Assembly (NCBI RefSeq): GCF_019375475.1
Contig: NZ_JAHXGQ010000006.1
Span: 372,001 to 436,000 of the forward strand
Reading direction: 5' to 3'
Source: Saccharothrix obliqua
GTDB lineage: Bacteria; Actinomycetota; Actinomycetes; Mycobacteriales; Pseudonocardiaceae
DNA length: 64,000 nt
The position numbers were made by a program, and so were the translations under genes. The notes beneath the pieces are model-generated. The model did no database searches. It had not been told where the DNA came from and worked only from the letters and a program-made list of their open reading frames with translations. Below, piece by piece: positions 58,040 to 64,000 of this stretch (position 1 is the first letter of the stretch; the number at the start of each line of letters is the position of its first letter).

Positions 58040-59185
58040 TCAGCCCTCCTTGACATGCACGCTTTCCCGTGCTTTGAAACTGCTGGTGGCGTTGCCAGTC
58101 CGTCGTCCTCCTGGGAGTGTTGTGGTGTCCATGGCCCACTTTGGAGGGAAGAACGGCTTGGGCATTGGAGCAGCATCGGCGCGGTAGTGTTGCTTGATAC
58201 GGTGTCGGCCGGAGAGTTCAGTGAATTCGGGGTGAGCGATTCGAGCGTACTTGTCTGTCTCACAGAACAGGTTCTGCATGTCGATGCGGTGAAGGCGACG
58301 GCCACCTAGGTGTGGGAAGTTCAGCCCGAGGCGCTCAAAGTGGTGTTCCTGAGTATCCACCATGTAAGCGATGATGTCGGCTTCGATGCCGGTCGCTGCG
58401 GCGCCGAAGCATTTGCGGATTCCGCCTCGTGCACCTGGGCCGGCAACTACGAAGTCGTTCTCGTCGAAGTTGATCGCTACACCGTAGTTGAGGTCAATAG
58501 TGAACTGAAAGGCAAGGAAATCGCCAAGCCCGCGGTAGGCGCGGAGCAGGTGGTAGGAACTCTCCATTTGGGTAGCCCGGGCGAGCGCTGCTGGAAGCCC
58601 GTCTCGGATCATCGTTTCGAGCAACAGGAGGTGGTCGTGGTGTTTACGAGGACCGCCTAGGCCAGGCGGAGGAATGACGTATGCGGCGGAGTAGAGTCGT
58701 TGTCCCTGGGCTGCGGCGCGGTCTAGAACGGAGCGGGCAGCGCTTGGGTGCCACGTCTTCCATGAGATGGGTCCGAGTTCATCTTCCAGCAGCTGCCAGG
58801 TGGAGATGCGGTTGAAAAACTTGAACAGCAGGGTGCGAAAGACTGTGTCGACAAGGGCATGGCGGCCAGTCGGCTCTTGACGCCCAGGGTAGGCGACGTG
58901 CCCGATCAGGAACTGACTGACGCGATCGGCGGCACGGTAGCAGTTGGTAAACCGGTGCGCGCTGAGGATCGGGTCTCGGGTCCACGGCTGTGGATCATTG
59001 CGTGCACGTGCGTAGTACAGGGCCTGCCTTTGGGCAGCGAAACGCCAGTAGGTATCAAACACCGTAGTGGGCCGCAGCACCCTGCCTGCGATCTTCACGG
59101 TGCCGATGGGTGCCGCTTGGCCTGGTGAAGCGGAGGGTGGCCGGGCCACACGAGCAGTCTGCGAGGAGAGGACGGCAGGCACCAT
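58040..59185 (-). CDS. Protein like the helical domain of 5-hmdU DNA kinase / thymine pyrophosphorylase (HMUDK_hel type)
   Basis: 381 residues. The core fits the helical family from DNA-base hypermodification systems: FDTYWRFAAQRQALYYAR (43-60), PWTRDPILSAHRFTNCYR (67-84), ADRVSQFLI (86-94), then later RAYRGLGDFLAFQFTIDLNYG and GPGARGGIRKCFG. Known relatives occur in phages with 5-hydroxymethyluracil DNA. No P-loop is visible, so phosphorylase-like action is as likely as a kinase. ATG 59185 follows TAGGTT by 6 nt (leaderless), so it may also be transcribed alone. Family recognised from memory, not by search. Confidence 0.7.
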   Translation of the reverse strand: MVPAVLSSQTARVARPPSASPGQAAPIGTVKIAGRVLRPTTVFDTYWRFAAQRQALYYARARNDPQPWTRDPILSAHRFTNCYRAADRVSQFLIGHVAYPGRQEPTGRHALVDTVFRTLLFKFFNRISTWQLLEDELGPISWKTWHPSAARSVLDRAAAQGQRLYSAAYVIPPPGLGGPRKHHDHLLLLETMIRDGLPAALARATQMESSYHLLRAYRGLGDFLAFQFTIDLNYGVAINFDENDFVVAGPGARGGIRKCFGAAATGIEADIIAYMVDTQEHHFERLGLNFPHLGGRRLHRIDMQNLFCETDKYARIAHPEFTELSGRHRIKQHYRADAAPMPKPFFPPKWAMDTTTLPGGRRTGNATSSFKARESVHVKEG

Positions 59186-59191
59186 GCGGTC

Positions 59192-59197
59192 AACCTA
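59192..59197 (-). promoter_or_regulatory. -10 box TAGGTT, leaderless start
   Basis: On the minus strand, 6 nt before the ATG at 59185. Confidence 0.5.
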
Positions 59198-59251
59198 GAC
59201 TGCGGCACTGCCTACGTGGGGCGGACGCGCTCAAGGGATCTTCGGTATTAC

Positions 59252-60067
59252 TCAGAGCAGGGTGCCCTGAGTGAGCCGGTTGAGGTACGAGGTCACGGTC
59301 TTGTGGGCTACATCGACCGTGGCGTACGAGGTGTTCACGACCAGCTCGCCCACGTCCAGTCCACTGTGGTGCGCGACGTACCGTTGGAGCAGGCCCAGCG
59401 AGAGGAAGTTGCCGTACCCGCGTTCGATCAGGTACTGGCTACGGTACGTCGCTGTGAGGTGCAGCCGTCCGGAGACTCGTTGGAACGACAGGTGCGACAA
59501 GCATGGGAAAGATTGCGGGATCGTGTCTGGGGTTGGGGCGTATACAGGTATGCCTTGAGGCTCTCCGCAGTCCGGCTCGATTGGAGGCTCCAGTCTCGGG
59601 TGGGGGACTGTGGAGGTGTTCTCGTAGATCGCCTGGGGCCGGCCTCCCTTCTGGTGGTCGCGGCGCAGCTGGTTGATCAGGCGGTTGAGCTGATCGATGT
59701 TGCCGTCGCGTGCCGGGTAGTCGACCAGGCGACCGAAGTAGGTGCCGCGACCGTTGAGCGGGCTTTCCTTACGCAGCGCGGGGTAGAGGGCGCGGTAGCG
59801 GGCGGCGAGTTCCACGGGACCGGCTGCGCGGGCGGCCAGGTGGACTGGGAATAGCGTGTTGACCACGGTGTCGATGGGCTGTTTGCCGGTGTCGTGCAGC
59901 AGGTCGGCTACCACCGCGCGCGTCGCGTCGTTCTCCGTGCCGGGCTGCGAGATATGGGTGTGCAGCTGAAGTAGTTGTCGCCCGGGAGCGCGGTCGACCA
60001 TGTCCACCGCGGCGACCCAGGCGGCTCCGGTGTCGGATCCGAACGCGATTCGTGTAGACGTCTGCAC
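59252..60067 (-). CDS. Thymidylate-synthase-fold enzyme (pyrimidine hydroxymethylase-like)
   Basis: 271 residues. The C-terminal half has the ThyA-superfamily order: nucleophilic Cys189 in SFPCLSHLSFQ, phosphate-binding YRSQYL (208-213), GYGNFLSLGLLQRYVA (217-232) with the conserved Asn220, and LVVNTSYATVD. The N-terminal part (GRGTYFGRLVDY, then a helix NIDQLNRLINQL) resembles dUMP/dCMP hydroxymethylases and MilA-like enzymes more than housekeeping ThyA. It likely adds a one-carbon group at C5 of a pyrimidine nucleotide. AAGGAG precedes GTG 60067. Confidence 0.8.
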   Translation of the reverse strand: MQTSTRIAFGSDTGAAWVAAVDMVDRAPGRQLLQLHTHISQPGTENDATRAVVADLLHDTGKQPIDTVVNTLFPVHLAARAAGPVELAARYRALYPALRKESPLNGRGTYFGRLVDYPARDGNIDQLNRLINQLRRDHQKGGRPQAIYENTSTVPHPRLEPPIEPDCGEPQGIPVYAPTPDTIPQSFPCLSHLSFQRVSGRLHLTATYRSQYLIERGYGNFLSLGLLQRYVAHHSGLDVGELVVNTSYATVDVAHKTVTSYLNRLTQGTLL

Positions 60068-60116
60068 GACGTGCTCCTTGTGCCTTGGGCGCCCGCGCGC
60101 TCGCTGGGCGAGGTGG

Positions 60117-61097
60117 TCAGTCGTGTGCCGGTCCGTACATGTCGGCGAGCAAGCGGGCCAACTCTCCGGGTGTCAGATCAGTCAGGTCTGGAACCGTGTT
60201 CGCGTCGGCGAGACCGACCACCCGCTGGTCGAAGTGGATCCGAGTCGGACGGTTCCGGAGACAGATGTTCACCGGTGGTGACGTCATCCGGTCCGAGGCC
60301 GGCAACACAGTCAGTACAATCCCGCGGGCGGTTTCGGTGACGAGTTCGGCAAGGCCCGCATGCAGGAGGGCGTCGACGGTTCCGTGTTCCGCATCCTGGT
60401 GATCCACGATCAGGCGGTCACCCGCCGGGATGGTGAGGTCGTCGAAGCCAGCAAAGTGCGCCAGGCACCAGATGTCGGCACGTGCGGTTGGCGGCACGGT
60501 GGGCTCGTCGAGCATCCGCTTGATCTTTCCTGGCGCGACGCGCATCAGCGCCTTTGATACCTCAGGCGACACCAGGCGCGACGTCCCCAACTGGCGGGCG
60601 GTGCCGCGGTAGGAGGTGCCCAGAACCAACGACGTTTCGTAGCAGTGGAGGGCAGTCGGAACGGTGCCGCGCGGGCACCCTAACGCCGCCAGTGTTGAGG
60701 CGAGAGCGGCTCGCGGCATCAGCAGCCAGGCGGCGAACGCTTCCGCAGAGGTCTCCTCCAGACTGCGTGACGCCCCGTGGCGTGGGGGTGCGACGCCTTC
60801 GATGTCGAGGTCGCATCGGGCACCGTGGCCGAGCGAGTGGTGTCCCCACTCGTGTGCGGCTGTGTGTCGCTGGGCAGTGACGTCAAGTCCGGCGTTGAGC
60901 CACACGCCGGGAGCGCGCCCAGGTTCGGCGGGCAGATATGCCCCGAAAAGCAACCCATGCTGCCCGAAGACTTGGACGCCGTTGGACTCGATCAGCCCCA
61001 CGACGTCCGCGCGCTGGTCGGACGCCCATCCGGCGTCGCCGCGTGCCCCTTGTGCGGCGATGTGGGCGATCCGGTGCGCGACCGACCAGCGGCTCAT
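60117..61097 (-). CDS. ImmA/IrrE family metallopeptidase
   Basis: 326 residues. Zinc motif HEWGH (82-86) with downstream Glu in LEETSAEAFAAWLLMPR (about 113-129), as in ImmA/IrrE. The C-terminal half (about 150-326) is longer than usual and includes ADIWCLAHFAGFDDLTIPAGDRLIVDHQD, perhaps a sensor. Start ATG 61097 overlaps the XRE stop by 4 bp; ImmA/IrrE peptidases typically cleave the partner repressor. Same direction as the TS-like gene 49 bp downstream. Confidence 0.9.
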   Translation of the reverse strand: MSRWSVAHRIAHIAAQGARGDAGWASDQRADVVGLIESNGVQVFGQHGLLFGAYLPAEPGRAPGVWLNAGLDVTAQRHTAAHEWGHHSLGHGARCDLDIEGVAPPRHGASRSLEETSAEAFAAWLLMPRAALASTLAALGCPRGTVPTALHCYETSLVLGTSYRGTARQLGTSRLVSPEVSKALMRVAPGKIKRMLDEPTVPPTARADIWCLAHFAGFDDLTIPAGDRLIVDHQDAEHGTVDALLHAGLAELVTETARGIVLTVLPASDRMTSPPVNICLRNRPTRIHFDQRVVGLADANTVPDLTDLTPGELARLLADMYGPAHD

Positions 61098-61531
61098 CGG
61101 CGGGTCCTGCGTTCGACCCTGGCCGCTACCTCCAACAGCTTGGCGTACTCGACCAGCTTGCGCCGGTCGTCCTCGCTCATCCCGGCTGCGGCGTGCGCGA
61201 GGAACCGCACGGCGTGCTCGTCGGGGTCGGCATCGGGGTCCTCATCCAGGAAATACTCAAGCGGCTTACGGTAGATGAACGCCAACTTGCCCAGCTCGAA
61301 CGAATCGACCTTGCGTTGCCCGCGTTCGATGTCCGACATCGCCGTCCGGGGGATGCCGGTCCGCTCGGACACCAGTTGTTGACTCAACCCCAGGTACTCG
61401 CGGCATTCCTTGAGTCTGGAACCCATGCGGCGTTGCGCTTCGTCGCCTCCTTCGGGAAGTGTCGGCAGGCCAGGAGGTCCTTCGTCGGACTGTCCGGTGT
61501 CCGGTGCAAGTGGATCAGTCGTCTCGTTCAT
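61094..61531 (-). CDS. XRE-family transcriptional regulator
   Basis: 145 residues: disordered acidic N-terminus (1-35), HTH_3 domain (about 37-92; LKECREYLGLSQQLVSERTGIPRTAMSDIERG region) and a helical C-terminal part (MSEDDRRKLVEYAKLLEVAARV). ATG 61531 is preferred (GAGGGAG 9 nt upstream) over ATG 61540. It overlaps the carrier-protein gene end by 17 bp and ImmA by 4 bp. Probably the repressor of the island, inactivated by the peptidase. Confidence 0.9.
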   Translation of the reverse strand: MNETTDPLAPDTGQSDEGPPGLPTLPEGGDEAQRRMGSRLKECREYLGLSQQLVSERTGIPRTAMSDIERGQRKVDSFELGKLAFIYRKPLEYFLDEDPDADPDEHAVRFLAHAAAGMSEDDRRKLVEYAKLLEVAARVERRTRR

Positions 61532-61859
61532 CGAGACCATCTCCCTCGATTCCCGACAGGGGTCCGTCGTGGTCGGAGCCGTCGCTGGCCTCGTCGAGTT
61601 CCAGGCAGACCCGCTCGGCGAACCCCCGCACCGAGCGCATGTCCTGTGCCGTCTGCAACGTCGGCTTCAGCTTCACCCCGAAGCGGGCCCGTACTCGTGT
61701 CATCAACTCCACCAACAGGATCGAGTCGTAGGGCAGGTCGGTGCCCGCGGCGGTCAACTCCGCACGCAACTCCTCGACGTTCCGCTGCTCCTCCTCCGCG
61801 AGCAGGTCGAGGATGAACGACTCGACCTTGTCGCGGAGCGTGTCCGACGACGCGACCAC
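61515..61859 (-). CDS. Acyl/peptidyl-carrier-like protein
   Basis: 114 residues from GTG 61859 (AGGGGGA upstream). Three-helix carrier plan: LRDKVESFILDLLAEEE (helix 1), a loop ending in DLPYDSILLVELMTRVRARFGV, where Ser46 in YDS corresponds to the phosphopantetheine site of ACPs (DSL), then SVRGFAERVCLELDE. An acidic tail follows. A carrier protein in an operon with a TS-like enzyme and a regulator/peptidase pair is unusual. First gene of the minus-strand operon, divergent from the MazG-like gene. Confidence 0.75.
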   Translation of the reverse strand: MVASSDTLRDKVESFILDLLAEEEQRNVEELRAELTAAGTDLPYDSILLVELMTRVRARFGVKLKPTLQTAQDMRSVRGFAERVCLELDEASDGSDHDGPLSGIEGDGLDERDD

Positions 61860-61868
61860 AGGTTCCCC

Positions 61869-61909
61869 CTGTCGTGTTTGCCTACACTGTCTGTCCCATG
61901 ATACGACAG
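61869..61909. promoter_or_regulatory. Inverted repeat in the divergent promoter, candidate XRE operator
   Basis: CTGTCGT (61869-61875) and ACGACAG (61903-61909), 27 nt apart, with a minus-strand -10-like TAGGCA at 61879-61884 between them. Confidence 0.45.
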
Positions 61910-61991
61910 AAGGGTGTCGGATATCCAGACCACCCCAGCCGGATTTTCCGACGTAGCCGTAGGCCCCCGACAGCACGGGCAGGAGCGCCCC

Positions 61992-62888
61992 ATGCAGCTA
62001 CGCGAGTTTCAGAACCAAGCTCGTACCCTTACCGTTGATCCAGTCGACCCCGACGGGAAGGCGCACCGCAAGGTCGCCCACCTGACCGGTGCCGTCGGCG
62101 ACCTCGCGCGGGTTGTCCGTCCGCCCCGCGGCGGAGCCGACGCCGGCTGGGAGAAGACCAAGGTCCGCGACGCCCTGGCCGAGATCCTCTTCCGAGCCAG
62201 CGCCGTGGCGGACACCTACGGCCTGGACCTCGGCGAGATCGCCGTCGCCAGTCTGACCAACCTCGCCTACCGTGCCGTACCAACTCCGGCCGGATCCTTC
62301 TACGACGACGGGTTCCCTGCCTGCGAGCAACTGCCCCGCCACATCTCCTACGAGTTCGTCAGTGACGCGCGCGAAGACGGAGTGGCACGAACCCGAATCC
62401 ACTTCGACGGCAAGCAGGTAGGGGACCCCCTGACCGACGCGAGTGCCCGCCCGGACGGCTACCGCCTGCACGATGCCTTCCATCTCGCCTACGCCACCCA
62501 CCTCGGCTGGTCGCCGGTCACCCGCGCCCTGCTCAACCGCAAGCGACGGAGCAACCCAGCCGTCGACGAAAGCGAAGACGGCGGACGTGCCATCGTCGTG
62601 GAGGAAGCCGCCTCCGCGATGGTGTTCAGCCACGCGCCGGCCAACGACTACTTCCGCACCGACGTCGACCCGGTCCTGCTCGACAACCTTGCGCTCCTGG
62701 CAGGTACCCAGGAAGTCGCCACCCGCCGACCCGCCGATTGGCGTCGGGCCATACTCGACGGCTACGCCATGTGGCACAAGCTCCGCGAACACGACGGCCA
62801 CGGCATCGTCCACGCCGACTTGCTCGCCCGCACCATGGCCTTCCAGCCCACAATGGCACCCAAACTGGTCATCGCCAGGGCCGGGTGA
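61992..62888 (+). CDS. MazG-like protein with MazG C-terminal domain
   Basis: 298 residues. N-terminal part (2-95) has the all-alpha MazG plan (LREFQNQARTL, then DALAEILFRASAVADTYGLDLGEIA) but the first metal motif ExxE is replaced by LTGAVGDLA, so NTP hydrolysis is doubtful. Residues 100-298 match the MazG_C type: FPACEQLPR, GDPLTDASARPDGYRLHDAFHLAY, LGWSPVTRALLNRKRRSNP, DGGRAIVVEEAASAMVF, with conserved His and Glu. ATG 61992 has CAGGAG upstream. Divergent from the rest of the island. Confidence 0.82.
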   Translation: MQLREFQNQARTLTVDPVDPDGKAHRKVAHLTGAVGDLARVVRPPRGGADAGWEKTKVRDALAEILFRASAVADTYGLDLGEIAVASLTNLAYRAVPTPAGSFYDDGFPACEQLPRHISYEFVSDAREDGVARTRIHFDGKQVGDPLTDASARPDGYRLHDAFHLAYATHLGWSPVTRALLNRKRRSNPAVDESEDGGRAIVVEEAASAMVFSHAPANDYFRTDVDPVLLDNLALLAGTQEVATRRPADWRRAILDGYAMWHKLREHDGHGIVHADLLARTMAFQPTMAPKLVIARAG

Positions 62889-62917
62889 GACCCCACGCTC
62901 GCCAAGACTCACGTCAC

Positions 62918-62941
62918 GCCTCCCGATCGCCGTCGGGAGGC
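62918..62941 (+). terminator. Terminator of the MazG-like gene
   Basis: A 9-bp stem (62918-62926 with 62933-62941) and 6-nt loop, about 30 bp after the stop. Confidence 0.6.
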
Positions 62942-63398
62942 ACCGTTTGCGACGACCGAACGGGATTCACCCTTTCCGGTCGCGGCCCAGGTTGGTGCCC
63001 GTCCCTGAGCGAAGCAACGCCTGAGCGCCTACCACGATGCCCGCCGACTATGTGATGAACATGTCGGGACTCCGGACCTCCATGCCAGCGGTCAGTCGCG
63101 GGCCATGCGAGGCCGGACGCCGGGCGCTGCGAGCAGGTGGGACACCTAAGCGACCAGGCCGGCTGCGAGCAGCATTGCCCTGAGCATCCTGCCATCGAGA
63201 TCCGGTGAGTTACGGGTTGCCCGGCCACCGTGCACAGCACTCCTGCGGCCTGAACCTACGCAGGGTGAAGTTCGGAATCGGCTCGCGACGAGCTTCACCT
63301 GAACGGTTGGCGCCCGCCCCGTCTCCGGCGCTCGCAGCGCGCAGCCGGTACTGCTGATCACCACCGGGCTTGGGCAGCCTGCCCGGGACGGGGACGTG
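62942..63398. other. Gene-free right border of the island
   Basis: About 450 bp without a convincing gene. Several short hairpins are possible, and composition changes toward GC-rich near 63300. No recombinase, tRNA or target-site duplication is seen. Confidence 0.45.
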
Positions 63399-63410
63399 AA
63401 GGAGGCGGTC

Positions 63411-64000
63411 GTGTCGGGTGGTCGGTGGCGGACGCTGCTCCGCGCGGTGGTGGTGTGCGCGGCGGTCGGGCTGGTGGTGGGGGCGGTCGCGCCGGGTGTC
63501 GCGTCCGCGCGGGAGGCGGGGTCGGGTTCGCCGCGGGTGGTGGCGGGGGTGCCGTTGCGGGACGCGGTGGTCGCGTTGCCGGTCGCGGAGGAGTCCCGTG
63601 AGGGGTACTCGCGGGACAAGTTCAAACACTGGGTGGACGCGGATGGGAACGGGTGCAGCACGCGTGCGGAGGTGTTGCTGGTCGAGGCGGTGGACGCGCC
63701 GGTGCGGACCGGCCGCTGCACCCTGGCCGGGGGTCGCTGGTACAGCTCCTACGACGACGTCTACGTGGACGGCCCGTCGGGGTTGGACATCGATCACATG
63801 GTGCCGTTGGCCGAGGCGTGGGACAGCGGGGCCCACGAGTGGACGCCGCAGCGCCGCGAGAACTACGCCAACGACCTGGACGAGCCGTTGGCGCTGATCG
63901 CGGTCACCGCGACCACGAACCGGTCCAAGGGTGACCAGGACCCGCAGAGCTGGTTGCCGCCGTACGCGCCGGCGCACTGCGGCTACCTGCTGGCCTGGGT
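63411..64000 (+). CDS. Secreted HNH endonuclease family protein, 3'-truncated
   Basis: At least 196 residues; the frame runs off the window. GTG 63411 follows AAGGAGG. Signal peptide (about 8-35; a hydrophobic stretch ending GVASARE). The HNH (DUF1524-like) domain shows the GYSRDKFKHWVDADGNGC start, LDIDHMVPLAEAWDSGA with the catalytic His, YANDLDEP, and TNRSKGDQDPQSWLPP. These extracellular nucleases are common in actinomycetes, often several per genome. It is unlikely to be part of the island's pathway, being separated by a terminator. Confidence 0.88.
   Translation, partial: MSGGRWRTLLRAVVVCAAVGLVVGAVAPGVASAREAGSGSPRVVAGVPLRDAVVALPVAEESREGYSRDKFKHWVDADGNGCSTRAEVLLVEAVDAPVRTGRCTLAGGRWYSSYDDVYVDGPSGLDIDHMVPLAEAWDSGAHEWTPQRRENYANDLDEPLALIAVTATTNRSKGDQDPQSWLPPYAPAHCGYLLAW

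Noticed and set aside
37100-62888. Prophage, suggested by the holin-family gene and by the XRE/ImmA pair
   Set aside because: Holin-X genes are chromosomal in actinobacteria, and no integrase, terminase, capsid or portal gene is present anywhere in the window.

Overview
The window comes from a very GC-rich actinomycete. The order Pseudonocardiales (Saccharothrix, Actinosynnema or Lentzea type) is my inference. Supporting signs are G/C in most third codon positions, a WhiB regulator, an XRE-DUF5753/DUF397 pair, many GTG starts, gene chains joined by 4-bp ATGA/GTGA overlaps, and many TANNNT boxes 6-8 nt before a start codon (leaderless transcription). The backbone follows the gene order I know from Mycobacterium tuberculosis Rv3709c to Rv3654c: ask-asd; metallophosphoesterase, ponA2, whiB4 and two ArsA-like ATPases; DUF4177 and RidA; MBL hydrolase; crp, nth, thioredoxin-like, CoA-type NUDIX, marP, ephE and holin-like; acs; and a HAD hydrolase, ssd and tad block.

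Layout. 1-5.7 kb: aspartokinase (cut at the left edge) and asd, GrpB-like, MFS, furA-katA. 5.7-9.8 kb: a YbaB/EspC-like trio, esterase, FMN reductase, dps. 9.8-18.5 kb: S9 peptidase and methyltransferase, PadR-HAAS module, tRNA-Pro(CGG), metallophosphoesterase, YqeY, ATP-binding protein, PASTA-type penicillin-binding protein. 18.8-29 kb: whiB4, ArsA pair, small genes, DUF5753/DUF397, RidA, two tandem paralogous hypotheticals, oxidoreductase, NUDIX and MBL, and a one-domain sliding-clamp-like protein. 29-42.5 kb: MFS, crp, nth to marP operon, hydrolase, nhaA, acs, and a Fic-like protein without its catalytic His.

42.6-52.3 kb looks like an insertion relative to the mycobacterial order. It holds tdo-kynU with a divergent Lrp regulator, murR-murQ, and a nagZ-namZ-amiE operon. 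Together the last two sets form a peptidoglycan (MurNAc) recycling cluster without a visible PTS transporter; the nagZ promoter carries two palindromic boxes. 52.3-57.6 kb returns to the backbone: a probable Ms1-like RNA, HAD hydrolase, a convincing 6C small RNA, a cluster of DnaA boxes, then ssd-tadA-tadB-tadC. The tad operon stops in an 18-codon pilin-like remnant.

57.6-63 kb is an accessory island with visibly lower GC, and the most interesting part. It encodes a protein like the helical domain of 5-hydroxymethyluracil DNA kinases, a thymidylate-synthase-fold enzyme, an ImmA/IrrE peptidase, an XRE regulator, an acyl-carrier-like protein and, divergently, a MazG-like protein with a long C-terminal domain. 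The set suggests modified pyrimidine chemistry, on DNA or on a free nucleotide, under regulator/peptidase control. The window ends inside a secreted HNH nuclease gene. All functions were read from sequence by eye; no search was run.
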